Both the position numbers and the translations under genes were made by a program. A stretch of DNA of 64,000 nt. It comes from Eupeodes corollae (lineage: Eukaryota > Arthropoda > Insecta > Diptera > Syrphidae). The stretch covers positions 28,121,118 through 28,185,117 of the forward strand of contig NC_079149.1 in assembly GCF_945859685.1 (NCBI RefSeq). The letters are read 5' to 3'. This document shows, piece by piece, positions 33,418-46,056 of this stretch (position 1 is the first letter of the stretch; each line of letters begins with the position of its first letter). A model generated the notes under the pieces. The model did not search any database. It was not told where the DNA came from and saw nothing but the letters and a program-made list of their open reading frames with translations.

Positions 33418-35029
33418 AAAAATCAAATAAAGATACAAATGAAAAAAAAGATACAAAAAATGCAAAAATTATAGATACTGTATCTTTGTATCTGTTTGTG
33501 AGTATCTGCTCAATGTGACGTGATAGAAAACAAATAAAAATTATAAAATTGCAAAACAAATTGAAACATGTGTGGTTATAGAGAAACGTCAATCGAAACT
33601 GACAAACAGTGGGGCTTTTTGCAGAAATTCTGAAAACAATTTATAAATCTGTTCTTTTTCAGGCTTTAAATGTTTGAAGTCACGACGATTGCGATGAATT
33701 CTACACTTTAAAATTGTTGGTTCTGAAATTAATTCGTTTTTCCCAACATATTTAATCTAACCACCTTAATTGTAAGATCAGTTCCACTGTTCATAGTGGT
33801 GTTAGGATACCCCTGAGGAGTCATTGTGTCGTCTTCGTCGAGTCAGTTCAGTGGAGCAACGACCATCACCATCATAGAGTACCGAACAATGATGAGCTAA
33901 TGGCATGGCACATCGTCACGTCAGGTTTAATAAGGCAACAGTTTTATAATACAGACGCCCGCCACCCTTCTTTGTTGCCGAGCCGCTACTCCTATCGCCA
34001 TATTCATAGTATAAAACGCAACAAAAGCTCAATAATACGCTACGGTAGGCGGTCGGTAATGTGGTGTAGTGTGGTGTGGTGTTGATATGTTTGTTGGGAA
34101 CTGCTGAAGGAGTGTTTATCATGATTTTTAGGTCGTAGGTACACATATTGTGTGGCAGTGTTTAACATAAATATGTTTATAACCATCACAACTGTATACA
34201 CATAAGTTTACCATTATGTCGCGTGGTTGGGTTATTGCTCCACAAAGCATACGTGACTCTGCGCGACTATCTATGCCGTTCGTAGTCCATTAATTTCTTT
34301 GAAATTCATCCTCCCAACATACACAGACATATTTATATGTTTGTATGAAGTATGTTAGTAGAGTTGTAATAAAATTAGTTATAACAAAAAAACATTACAC
34401 TCCCCATTTCCCCGTTCCATGTAAATACTTCTTGGAGGTGCTCCCTTATGAATTTGATTGTACACTTGGGTAGTTAGAGGAGGTATTAAACTGACACGTG
34501 ATGTTTAATTTAATTTCATCACTTTAATTATTATCACTGATGATGTTACATAAAAGGCTTTATACACTCGATTTGAGTTTAAATTAACCAGAATTAAAAA
34601 GCGGTAACAAAACAAAAAAAAAAACACAGACTTTTTACTCTTTGTCTTTATTGAGGTTGCGTGTGGTTACACACGAATTTAAAGACGGTTTAACATGAGT
34701 TGTGTTTTAAACATATTTTGTATTCCTTGATTAAAATTAGATTATCCACTGAAATGGTAAAATGTCTTAAGTTGGCCTAAAACGATTTATTTTTTTCAAT
34801 CATTGTGGCATTTTATAAGTTTATAGATACCCACTATTCCTCTTTTAATTAACTCTTTTTAATTTGTATAGTTGTAGTTTAGGTTAAAATTTACTCAAAA
34901 GTTATTAACACTTGCACTTTTCTAAAAATTAAAAAAAAAAATAATAATTTAAAAAAACTGTGAACACAACCATAACCACTTAATCCAGCTGAAGATGAAC
35001 TTGATATTATTAAAAGCAGTCAGCAAATT
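33418..35029. other. Intron sequence, no element recognised
   Basis: AT-rich, with a short GTGGT-type simple repeat near 34060-34085. No coding motif is seen. Confidence 0.45.
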
Positions 35030-35385
35030 TTTTATCTTTAACTTAAATTACTTAATTTTCCACAAAAGGACTTCCAATATAAAGTTGTTTTCAGGTTCTT
35101 TTCTTCCGACTTCATATATGGAGTTCCTCAAGGGAGCCACCTTGGTCCTTTGTTATTTTTATGAACTATGAACGACGTTATTAATGTCATTGCTACATTC
35201 ATCGTCTCTTTTTATATTGATGAAAAATAATTAATAAGTTTATATCCAATTCATCTCATTCTACCTCCAAAATGATCTTAGCACATTTCAGACTTGTTGC
35301 GACAACTTGGTGAGAGATTTCAAAGTTTCTTAATGACAATTCATTACATTCACCAGTAAGATGAATTCAGAGTTGATTTTAGCAA
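35030..35385 (+). mobile_element. LINE scrap with RT motif (QGSH type)
   Basis: The plus strand has YGVPQGSHLGPLLFL at about 35119-35163, the RT motif shared with 23906-24785, followed by a decayed MNDVINVIATFIV piece. The catalytic FADD region is not readable. It ends where the CR1-like endonuclease begins. Confidence 0.7.
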
Positions 35386-37430
35386 CATTCGTTGGCTTAA
35401 AAAGAATTTCTGTGCCGCATATGTTCACACTGCAACAAACAGGCCAGCTGTTTTGGTATTAAGTGAAACTTAGATAGGTGAAGATTTCGATCATTTGGAA
35501 TGTAATCTAAATGGTTATAGCTTAGTGCATTCAAACGATTGTTGCCCATTTTCCTCACACTATAATCGTCATTGCGGGCGATTTCAATGTGCACAATTCT
35601 TCTTGGCTTCGTTATCTTTGCTGAGTTAAATCAATAAACTCAGCTTGTCGATGAGCCAACTCGAATCCCTGACATTGCAGGTCAATCCGCCAACACCCTA
35701 GACTTGTTTCTTACCTCTGACCATAATAAATACACAATCAGCGTATTATCGCCTCTAGGCACATCAGACAAGTGTATCGCATCGAAAATTTCTCATGTCT
35801 AAAAAAATCGAGTCAAGGAAAAAACTCCTATGAGAGAGCCAACTGGGACGGTCTCAATAAATTCTTCAGGAACTTTAACTGGTCACTATGCTTCCTCGAT
35901 AGAAACGTGGATTCCAGCGCAGATATGGTTACAAATTTAGTTCTTTGTGGAATGAGAAATTTTATCCCGAGTATGGTGAAATCTATCAAACCCAAAGAGA
36001 ACTCATGGTTCGATTCGAGCTGTAAAGAGGTTATTAGGTTCAGAGATGTAAGTTTCCGTTTTTATAAAGCCAAACCGACTGAGGAAAACCGGAAAAAGTT
36101 CAAACAAGCTAGAAGACCTGCAATGTTCATATTCGACGAACCAAATTTTTGCATGATCAGAAATTAAGGCAAAAAATACTACAATGTCCGAAAGGTCATT
36201 GGTCGAAACACCACGTCATCCTCGGTTTCAACGCTCGTCCACAATGACACTCCCTATGTAAACTCTATTTATAAAGCCAATTTGCTTGCAGCACATTTTG
36301 CTGTTAATTGGACGCTACCGGAGAGTGTCATGAGTCCTCCTGTTCTTGAGAGCGTAAGTGATTCTGTGAGACGAATCTTCTTTCACACTCGTGCAGTTGC
36401 AAGAATGCTAAAAGACCTTGACATATACAAATCCTCTGTCCCGGATAGTATCTTCCCAAGTGTTCTTGAGAGGTGTTCTTCATTGCTTGCAAAACCACTA
36501 CGTAAACTTTTCCATCTTTCCTACTTTACAGGTCTCTTTCCGAGCGGATGGAAAATAGCATTTGTCCAGCCTGTCCCTAAAAAAGGTTAATCCTCCTCTT
36601 CTTCTTACTATCGTCCAATAGCACTCAAGTCCCTTCCTTCCAAGGTTATGGAAACGCTGATTAATTATCAGCTCAAGAAATATCTCGAAGAACGTAAGCT
36701 TCTTAATGACCAACAGTATGGCTTTCGTAGCAATAGGTCCCTGGTGATCTTATGGTTTATCTCACCAAACAGTGGAAAAAATCTTCACATCCTTTTGGAG
36801 CAAGTAAGATTATTGTACCTGATATTTTAAAGGCGTTTGATAGAGTTTGGGTCCAAGCTCTCTTATCGAAAATGCGTGCATTTGGTATTGATGAATCTCT
36901 TCTTCGTTGGGTAAAAAACTACCTTTCGGACCGTTCAATTCAAGTAGTATCGGACGGGTTGAAATCTGATATTCACCATATAAACGCTGGTGGGCCCCAG
37001 AGCTCCCCAAAACAAGTTAAAATCTCTTGGATAGAATTCAAAAAAGGGCTTTAAAAATGATAGGCGACAGAACTATAATCGAAACATTTACATCGCTAGA
37101 ACACCGCCGCAATGTTTCATGCATTTCGTTGTTATACTGATATTTTAATAAACAGTGTTCTTTCGAATTAGCCAGTTGCATTCCTGCCCTCAAACAGTTC
37201 AGCCTTAATACTCGTACTTCTAGAAATGCACATCAGTTTATTCTTGAGCTCAATTTCAGACGTACTGTCAAGCATAGATATTCTTTTTTTAACCGCACAT
37301 GGAGAATGTGGAATGCTTTACCCAGCTCTGTTTCTCCCTATCATTTTGATATTCAAAACCTTAAGACCAATATGCATCGGTTTCTCCTCTTTTATCTTTC
37401 CCCTTTTCCCTTAAACTCAAACTGTGTTTG
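35386..37430 (+). mobile_element. CR1-like LINE, endonuclease to C-terminus, with internal deletion
   Basis: The plus strand shows, in order, an endonuclease piece with VLVLSET (about 35450), VIAGDFNVHNSSWL (about 35570-35615), NTLDLFLTSDHNKYTISVLS, LGTSDK where the SDH histidine is replaced by K (about 35757-35775), and the linker NWDGLNKFFRNFNWSLCFLD. Then come the RT blocks VMSPPVLESVSDSVRRIFFH, LRKLFHLSYFTGLFPSGWK, METLINYQLKKYLEERKLLN and LSKMRAFGIDESLLRW. At about 37000 the INAGGPQ block jumps straight to WIEFKKGL, deleting the catalytic DD region that is equivalent to roughly 390 bp of the 51090 copy. The C-terminal piece continues to about 37414. Stops and frameshifts are scattered. 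Confidence 0.88.
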
Positions 37431-37489
37431 AACTTTAAACATGTGTGCCCGTTATTTAAAAAAAAAAGCGATCAAATCTTTCCTCCTGA

Positions 37490-37745
37490 GCTTACAGTCT
37501 GAACGATGTTACTATGAAGCCTGTCTGTTTTATTCACAACCTAGATGCTATTTGCGACACTCAGTTAAGTTTTTCAGCCCATGTCGATCATATTATTAAC
37601 ACAGTTTTATAAAACTTTTGTCTAAAGAATTTTCGAAACCATATGACACTAAATTCTAATACGCAACCTTTGTTAGTCTTCTCCTTGAATATGATAGTGA
37701 AGTCTGGTCTTACCATCAGAAATCTCTCAAAGAATAAAATATATA
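37490..37745 (+). mobile_element. LINE scrap (thumb region, QGSH family)
   Basis: The plus strand encodes AICDTQLSFSAHVDHIINTV (about 37545-37605), equivalent to the LGVILDTKYSFLPHYDYIIN block at 24684-24750. Stops follow. The element is too decayed to delimit. Confidence 0.55.
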
Positions 37746-38207
37746 TAACGCACATATCTTCAATTTATAATCCGTGGTCTTCCTTGGGGTGATAACCTAT
37801 TCTTACCGCCTTATGAAGGTCATTCAAAAATTTCGTATTTATATGCAAAGGTGGCTTCAGATCGGGATACTCCACCGACCGTCGCGTCGATCTTATTTTT
37901 GTACTCCGCTCGATTGCTGACTTGTTTCTATCGAGACATAAGAAACTGTTTGCATTTTTCGTTGATTTCGAAGCTGCTTTTGACACTGTGGATCGCAATG
38001 CCCTATTTTATAAGCTTTTCCAGTTAGGAATGTCGCTTAAGTTCGGTACAGTATTGCAAAATGTATCCAAGACTACCAAAGCATCAGTGTGCAATGGGCA
38101 ATGCTTATCAGAGTGGTTTCAAATGAAATCAGGAGTTAGACAGGGCTGTTCACTCAGTCCAACCCTGTTTGCAATCTTCAGCAGGAATTGAGTACACAGG
38201 CGTTAAC

Positions 38208-38215
38208 ATTAAAAC
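38208..38215. repeat. 8-bp target-site duplication of the MITE, left (ATTAAAAC)
   Basis: A perfect match to 38713-38720. Confidence 0.9.
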
Positions 38216-38712
38216 CAGAGATGGCAGAAATGCGATTTTTTGTGATTTACTACATTTGCTACGTCTGCTACATAAATGAGGTAGTTAATGTAATTAAATG
38301 TAGTTAACGTAGTTAAATGTAGCAGACGTAGCGGTAGACGTCAAAACGTAGTTTGAAATGTCCATTCAACCACCAAATTGACAAATTGCATCTAAAAGAT
38401 AACTGTGTAAGTGTGAAAAACTAACTCGCGTTTAATTTGCTTTTTTCTTTCATAAAACTTCGAATTACTGGATTTAGTTCATTTACGCAAGATATTTGGT
38501 TCTTATGTATAGTTCAGTGTTTTTCACTCATTAGTCGTTACTTATTCACTCGTTTTTTTAAATTCTTTTTGAAATTTAACGTTTTTTGTGAAGGTAGCAC
38601 ACGTAACAAATGTATGATAGTTAATGAAACAAATCAAACGCGTAGTTTATCTAATTAACTACACGTAGTTTACCGAGTAGATTACCTAACGTAATCTACT
38701 CTGCCATCTCTA
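38216..38712. mobile_element. hAT-type MITE, 497 bp
   Basis: The element has near-perfect inverted ends (CAGAGATGGCAGAA left, TAGAGATGGCAGAG right in reverse complement) and a perfect 8-bp target duplication ATTAAAAC (38208-38215 and 38713-38720). Both are hallmarks of hAT transposons. The first 120 bp and last 70 bp are rich in GTAG/CTAC and ACGTAG motifs in both orientations, as expected for subterminal transposase-binding sites. No transposase is encoded. The flanking LINE frame reads through once the element and one duplication are ignored. Confidence 0.92.
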
Positions 38713-38720
38713 ATTAAAAC
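38713..38720. repeat. 8-bp target-site duplication of the MITE, right (ATTAAAAC)
   Basis: A perfect match to 38208-38215. Confidence 0.9.
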
Positions 38721-39690
38721 TCTTCTTTTCGCTAACGACACTGTCCTGCTCGCAGATACACTGCAGTCCCACCAGCTAATGATAAATAAACTTGCTGAAT
38801 ATTGTTAAAGGTGGAGCCTAGTGGTAAATTAAAGCAAATTCAAAGTGATGGTTCTTAAGAATGGCGGAGGAAGATCGATGCATAATGGTGAAAGAGTAGA
38901 GTTGGTGAAAGAATACAAATATCTAGGAGTCTGCTGTGCTAAGAACTTGAGCATAGAAAAACATCTCACTGACAAACTTGTTAAGGTGAAAACAGCTAAA
39001 AACGTAGCATGGAAGTAATATTTTAATAATAAGGAAAGTACGCATACCAGTAAATTCAGAGTTTTCGAAGCTGTATCGGAATCAGATTCGAGTACGCCAA
39101 ACTCACCTTTATTTATAAAAACACTCAAACTGGGGGTCAATTACATCCTCAAAGCTCTGGATATGCCAAGTTATTGTGTTGCAAAGAGAGTAGTTCTTCA
39201 AACAATTCATTCCCGAAGTGGATGGTTTAAAGACTGGATAGAACTTTTTGAGCAGTTGGATGTTGATCTAAACTACATTAACCTTGCCTCTTGGAAGCCC
39301 AATAGCTCGTCTGGATGAAGCATCAAGGGAACAATAAACGAAGTAAGCCAAAAACTTACTGTACCGCATGATTTACAGTGGACTAGTCTACAATCTCAAG
39401 GATAGAAACTACTTCAACGACAAAAATATACCGGCTAAGAGGAGAACTGCACAGTCTAAACTACATTCCTTACTGTGATTACTTATCAATTTTATGCAAC
39501 CTGTGCAACTTGAAAGAGCGCGAGGATGTTTTTCATTTTGTTAGGCGATGTGCGATACTGAGAGAAATAAGAAGACTTATCCTAGGCGGTGACTTTTTTT
39601 CAAATACTCAAATCGTAAGCCTTCTACAGGAAATGGTTGTCACAATCTTATTGAACATATGCAAAAACAGCACTTAAATATAGAAGTTAA

Positions 39691-41555
39691 ATTTTAAATG
39701 AAGCGTTTTATTCTTAAACTGCTATATTTTTAGTTGTAAATAAAGCAGGCGGCAATGCCATGTATGATATTGATTGCATTAACTAAATTATTTTTAAAAA
39801 TGTATGTTTAAATAAAATCAAAATCTAAAACAAAAATCTATGCAAACCCTCAAAAACCACCAACATTCTTTTTTTTACAATAGCTTTTAGCAAGGAACGG
39901 ATTCACCATTTCTTCTAGAAAAGATTTCCATTTATTCTTATCAATGGAATGTCTCACATGCTCCTCTATTTTGACTTTCCCAATACCATATAAGTTACAG
40001 CCTTTTTGAACTTACCTCAAGAATTGCTAATTAAGATAGCAACGCACGTATCAGTTATGACTTCCATATCAGTCCTTCTTTCCTGTAAAACCATCTACAA
40101 CTAGCTCTAATTTTGTTTAAGTTTTGTGTTCATCAAACAGGCCTACGACTATACACACTTAGCGCCACCGACTGGTTAAAAATAAAAATCGTTCTTAAAA
40201 ATAACTTTCAGTTGAAAGAAAATATGCAAGCATATGAAAAAATGGGTTTTTAAAAATCAATTTTGGGTTTTCCAAACCCTTAATCCGACAACGCTGCTTT
40301 TTATCTAAGACTTCGAAATAAAAATTCAATTTATCATGATGAAAATCCGGAACATTTTGATGTATTTGAGGAAACCAATCACCAAACAGTTTTTGTTGCT
40401 CGTCCAGATTGATTTCTTTTGTGAAGTGATTTTTAAAAGCCTTAAGACTTTGGTCTTTATGCGAAACATGACTTAATTTTATTTATGGAATGTCACCAGT
40501 TTCGCGTTTTTTCCATTTTTAGAAAGCATTAGTTTTACTTGTCATTTTTCAAAAGAAGACTGCTTCAGAAGTAACAACTTCTCAAATAACGGGTTATTCA
40601 AAATGAAAACTCTTCTTTTATAATTCTTTATAAGAAATAATTGCTTAGGCAAAAACAGCATTAGCAGCAATCTTATGAAATTGAAATCAGAAAACACTTC
40701 TTTCCGAAACCGGCATTACGATACAAGCTTCGGTCAGAAGTCAAAAGTTCTTAATTGGTTCACACATTTTCCTGATATCTATCTAACAAAATTTTACTTA
40801 AAATCTTTAAGTCATAATATTCGGAAATAACTTTTTCACCTAAAATCTACCCAAAATTAGGATGGTTCAAGAAATCGTTCCCAACCTAATTCCTTACCAA
40901 CATTCACCTAACTAAAATAATTTCATGTTCTGTGGAGAACAATGGATCGATAAAGTATTGAGTGAGATGTTTTTTTGAACATAACCGATGCATTTTACCC
41001 TTAAACCAATCCTAAGCCATATTTTTTATTACGTATTTTCAGCTTTTGTCTTTTTTGTACCTCGATAAATTTTATCAGTTAACAGCCGAAAATTCCTTTT
41101 ATCAAGAGAAAAGGTTGCATATATTATTTTTACCAACCTAACAAACAAACTTTTCCTGGATGAAATGAATTTCGGTGGAATTTTTTTCGTGGAATTAAGT
41201 TTTTGATTCAGGAGTTAAAAGTACTTTCAGTGTTCTTATTGATTTTTTAAATGAAAGGAAAATTATAAAAACTAAAAGTTTAGGCGTTCCTTTTGCTTTA
41301 TGAAACATGGACATGGATTGTATATTTAAAGAAAACAAAGAACTATTGAACAAGCTAAATTATAAGATGTATATTTAATAAAATGAAAAAGTAAAATAAA
41401 CATAATTAATGAAAGATTAAATATAATATGAAAGAAGTAGAGAATTGAATATTATAGAACAATTGTTTACAAAGTAGAACACGAACAGAGAAAAAGCAAC
41501 CAGTATTAGGATTGCTTAGTCTTGGAATGTTGAAACTTTATTAACAAAGTTGTTA
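39691..41555. other. Intron sequence, no element recognised
   Basis: AT-rich. A faint minus-strand frame at about 39880-40120 resembles no family I can name. Confidence 0.4.
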
Positions 41556-43794
41556 AATGTTGGTTGATCTGTCGTTTGTTTGTGTAACTAGAGTCAAGAG
41601 TAACGAAGTAATGACGCTTTCCCAATTTAGTTTTGATTTCTCAAAACTGTCAATTACTAAGAATTTCGACTTGATCTTTTTTCCCCATTTTACTCTGATT
41701 CCTGCCTATTTTGATTTTGCATCTATAAAAACTAGGAAGTAGAAATTTTGGAAAGGTCCAGCGTATTCGATATGCACTCGTTCCCAGTTTTCTTGAGGTT
41801 TATCTCAGGATGCGCTGGAGCTTTCGGTGGATAAGATCTGTTGATTACACAATTTTCGCATTTTCTTACCAACTTCCCGATGTCCTTGTCAATACTATTC
41901 TAATATAAATATCGTCGGGCAAGTTGTTTTATCTTAGTGATACCCAATTGCGTTTCCTGAAGTTCTTTCAGAATTTTTGAGCGTTAAGAATGTGGAATAA
42001 GAATTCTTTCTTTCCGAAAAATGATACCATCTTTCAGTGTAAACTCGGAATCGGTTGAATTGGCTTTCAGGTTGATGATCATTTTCCGAAGATCAGAATC
42101 CTTTTCAGTCTTTTCTTTGATGCTTTGAGCAGTAATTTCTTTGCTTGAAATCTGTAAAATTGTTTCATTGTATAACAGATCGACTTCTACACTATTTGAT
42201 TGATCAGCTGTGAATTTAAGGTATTGTACTGGATCTCGAGGTAAGCAATCGACATTCTGGTTACTTTTTCGCCTGGTTTGAATTGAATAGAATAATTGAT
42301 TCCGGATAGAAATGAAGCGTATCTGAGAAAAAAATCGGACTGAAGTCATTAGAGGAAATGCTTCATGTGGATGGAGAATCCTTGACAAGGGCTGATTGTC
42401 ACAAGTAGGAAGTGTAGGGTATTTTTAAAAAGTCCATCTGGCTATAATTTTGTTCTGATTTCGTCAGAGAACGTGAAGCGTAAGCTTTGGGTTTTTCAAT
42501 TCCTTTTAAAGTATGCCGCAGCTAACCCAGGAGGACTAGCATCAGTTTTAAGAAAGACATACAAGGTAGGTTCAAAAGGCATAAAGTCGCTGAATAGTTC
42601 GGCTTTTAGTTTGCTGAACGCTGGCTCTCATTTTGAGGACCAGTACCAGTTTTGTCCTCTCTGGAGAAGACAGCGCAGAGGATGTGACACAGTTGAGAAA
42701 TTTGGGATTAATCGAGAGTAATATGTAACAAGGCGAAGACATTTTTTTACATCATCAGGATTCGAAAGAGAATGCATATCTTGTACAGCACGTACTTTTT
42801 CTGTAGATTTACTAATTTTGTTGAATTCAACTTTATGTTCCAAATAATGTATCTTTTGTTGTAGGAGGTTGTATTTAGTGAGCTTGTGTATACATGCAAC
42901 AAGGTTTTGAAAACATTCGATTCGAAATAAGCTTTAACCCATTGAAGTCCTTTGAGAGTTTGACATAGTATTCGATTGAAATCTGAAGGTGTGGTCTTGA
43001 TTCCAAAAGTAAGATGGTTCATGTCGTAAGTGCCTCGATGTATTGATATGGTTTGAATTTTTCTACTTTCTTCGTCGACTTCTAAATGTAGGTAAGCTTT
43101 GCATAGGATTAACTTGGAAAAATATTGAATGTTCCGTAGGCTGTGTTGAACGTCATCAATTCGTTGAATCGGATGGCTAGCTTACACTAGTCGTTCATTA
43201 CCGCCACACTTATAGTCCATACAGAGACGTACTCCAACTTCAGGTTTCGGTATCACTACCAGAGGAGAACTTCAGTCACTTGCAGAAACTAACGTAATAG
43301 TTCCATCTTCTTCAAGTGTATTGAGTTCTTTGTCAACTCGTTCTTGTAGTGCATAGGGTACGTTTCTTTCTTCAGTGGAAATTGGCTTGGCATTATCTGT
43401 GAGTTGAAAAGAAACTTGAAAATATGGAACAAAACCTACTTTTTCTTCAAATATTGTATTGAAAATGGTTTGAGAATGTTATCGATTAAGTTGTTTGGTT
43501 GAATTTGAAACACGGTTGACGGGCTTAACATATTTGAACCAATTGCCTTGAGTTCGATACCTAGACCTCTAATCATTGTCTTCCTAAAAGAGCATCATGA
43601 TTGTCTGAAACAATCCAATCATCTCTTTTTTTCCGTAAGCGAAAGCTTTCCTATTGGTTTGATGATATTTCCTGAGTATGATTGAAAAACAACTTGGAAT
43701 TTGGTCAAAGGTAGGTTTAAATTCATATGACGAAAATCATTTTCGGCTAGAAGTGAGTATTTTGCACCTGAATCTATTTCGAGTTTTAGGGTCT

Positions 43795-43808
43795 TATCGT
43801 TGAGAGTC
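43795..43808. repeat. Target-site duplication, left (TATCGTTGAGAGTC)
   Basis: A perfect 14-bp direct repeat of 44979-44992, bracketing the LINE at 43809-44978. Confidence 0.88.
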
Positions 43809-44978
43809 CAGCGGTCTGCAGGTATGTGCATCACAGGAGCACTTCGCTCAACACCAATTGCAGCACTGTAAGTGTTTTCAAACCTAACACCACTTGACAT
43901 CTTCTCCAAAGGTGACCAGTAACAATACTGGACATACTACTATTCTAGACGGTTTCAGATCTATCCCAGATCGCTTAGACTATACCACCCTAAAAATGGT
44001 ATTCGGTAAAAGCTTCCATGTGTCAATCTCTTCAAGATAGTCCTGGAAAGAAGAGAGACCCCTGGAAGACGATGCGGTACACTTCTATACTGACCGTTCA
44101 TAGACCGATCACGGAGTTGGAAGTGGTATCTATTCGGAACAACTAAATCTTAGTCTATCCTATAGAAGTAATGGCGATTAAAGAAGCACTATCCTGATGG
44201 CTCAAAGAAAACGTTATATCCTGTAAGGATATACGAATCTTCTCAGACAGTCAAGCCGCTCTTAAACCTCTCGCGTCTGTCTCCACAAACTTTCAAACAG
44301 TCCACGATTGTCGATAATCTCTGAATGAGATGTTGGAACAGTTTAACATTCACCTCATTTGGGTGCCGGGCCACAGACATTGTAAAGCCGATAAGCTCGC
44401 CAAAAACGGAACACTTCTGCCTCATGACATAACATAGGAACACCACTTGCTACATGCAAATATCTTCTCAAGCAATATGCTCTAGAAACAACAAATGCTA
44501 GATGGTCATAAAGTACCACCTGCCAGGCAACCAAGCAAATATGGCCAAGTATTGACTTAAAACGGTCAAAAGGCTTGATATCACTGAGCAGACAAAGTAT
44601 AAGCTCTACAATTGGACTGGAGTAATAACGGGATACTGCCTCATAGGAAGATAAGCTCTGAGGCTAGAGGTCTACACAAATGACTTCTGTAGAAGCTGCA
44701 TGGACGAGGAGGAAGAGGAAACGGTCCAACATCTTCTATCTACATGTCCAGCACTCTTCATTAGAAGGAATAACTTTCTCGGTAATCCCTTCTTCTATAA
44801 CACCAGTGAACTGGCAACGATTGACACAAAACGTCTCTCTAACTTTATTAAAAGTACAAAATGGTTTGTTTAAATTCATTACTCTCCCATGAGTAACCTC
44901 ATTAGTGGTATCACAATGGACCCTTGAGGTCTACGTGCGTCAATGACATCTGGACAGCCATTCCAACCAAACCTAACC
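43809..44978 (+). mobile_element. RNase H-bearing LINE 3' part (LOA/I type), nested in gypsy
   Basis: The plus strand starts with MCITGALRSTPIAAL (about 43824-43870), the conserved block before RNase H in these LINEs. RNase H follows: FYTDRS with the first acidic residue (about 44083), VMAIKEAL (about 44168-44190, second), IRIFSDSQAALK (about 44232-44270, third) and HLIWVPGHRHCKADKLAKNG (about 44350-44410). The C-terminal region has DFCRSCMDEEEEETVQHLL (about 44683-44740). It ends in the CCAACCAAACCTAACC tail just before a perfect 14-bp duplication. Stop codons occur in the RNase H region. It inserted within the gypsy protease region and is therefore younger than the gypsy element. Confidence 0.88.
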
Positions 44979-44992
44979 TATCGTTGAGAGTC
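44979..44992. repeat. Target-site duplication, right (TATCGTTGAGAGTC)
   Basis: A perfect match to 43795-43808. Confidence 0.88.
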
Positions 44993-46056
44993 TAATATGA
45001 CTCGGTTTGAGGTATGTGTCGGAATTGTTGATTTCGAACAAATCCACTATTTCGTCTTCAATTAAGTCTAACTTGTTGAGTCCATTATGCTCATCTTCAT
45101 CGTTTCACAATCTTGGACATTAACGGGGTTCGTAAAATATTTTGCTGGAATTGTTATTTTTAGATAAAAGTGTTGTAAGACATACGTTTAAAACATGACC
45201 TTCTCTTTTCGAGAGTTACATTTGGGATTGGGATTTGTTGATCTGGCAAGAGTTTATTTTGTCCACATCTTAAGCAACAGTTTTCTATAACCAACTGGAA
45301 TGACCGTATGACTTTGGGCTATTGTTTGAAGAAGGCTTGGAATACGAATGACTCTTTGCAGTAGACTTGCTTCTTGGGTTGGAAATTTTATTGATGTCAG
45401 TGTGTGAGGTAGAAATTCTTGAATTTTGTCCAAGTTCCTTACTTTCGATTTTGAATCTTCAAGGCCCGTTGCTTTGAGTAGAATTTCATCTTCAATTTTT
45501 TCAGATTGTAAAACCTTTTCGCGTAGCCAATCATCTCGTAGACCACGAATAAATTAAGCACGTAGACAAATTTCAGACACGGAACCAGATTTTTGGCATT
45601 CACAAGTCACGTTGAATTCACTTTAAGAATGTTTTTTTTTTTTTTTTGTAGCGAGGATACAAAATCAGTGATATTTCGATTGTCCTTTTGAAAAACGTTA
45701 AGAAAACAATTTTGAGAAACCACCACATTCTTCTTTGGAATTAGCATCTTTTTGAAGTTTTAGACTAGGTCCTTAAGATTTGGGCTAATGTTGTGAACCA
45801 ATAGAAACGCATAGAAATTATGCTTTTTAAGCTTCGTTTGCAACATTTTTCATGTTGCAATAATTTTCAAACCGTTCTAGATAATTTGAAAATAATTTTT
45901 TTTCGGCGTCACAGTTTTCAAAAGATTGAATATTTGAATGACCTGAAGGTATTTGCAATTGTGCAACAAGGTCAATTATCAACTTCTGTTGATGCTGAAA
46001 AGCTTTTAAAATTTGATTCAATTGCTTGGAATTTATTATTTTTCCTCTCGTCGCCA

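Larger units (their letters stand above)
37765..39690 (+). mobile_element. LINE with RT (RQGCSLSP type), interrupted by a MITE
   Basis: The plus strand shows a GGFRSGYSTDRRVDL block (about 37845-37890), FFVDFEAAFDTVDRNALFYK (about 37957-38016), VRQGCSLSPTLFAIF (about 38134-38178), then GIEYTGVNIK. A 497-bp MITE interrupts it and the frame resumes at 38713. After the MITE comes LLFANDTVLLADT, where the catalytic second D of the ADD motif is N (about 38720-38760), then VELVKEYKYLGVCC (about 38907-38948) and a long C-terminal region to about 39690 with several stops. The N at the catalytic site shows it is dead. I cannot assign the clade with confidence. Confidence 0.83.
41556..46056 (-). mobile_element. 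Ty3/gypsy-type LTR retrotransposon relic, split by a LINE
   Basis: A minus-strand relic without visible env. From the right: a primer-binding-like TGGCGACGAGAGG (46044-46056), a gag-like stretch with LERFENYCNMKNVANEA (about 45827-45890), and protease with EIDSGAKYSLLAEND (about 43740-43790). The RT has SPLVVIPKPEVGVRLCMDYK (about 43210-43265) and HLTFGIKTTPSDFNRILCQT (about 42957-43016), but the segment with the catalytic YxDD is lost. A connection piece with PDDVKKCLRLVTYYSRLIPN follows (about 42690-42750), then a QNVDCLPRDPV block at the RNase H end (about 42230-42265) and an integrase start with the zinc-binding region and VHIEYAGP (about 41755-41780). The 3' end is missing. Stops and frameshifts are frequent. 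A LINE occupies 43809-44978. Confidence 0.85.

Noticed and set aside
39880..40120. Coding exon on the minus strand
   Set aside because: A faint frame, but with stops and no splice sites in phase with the syntrophin exons.
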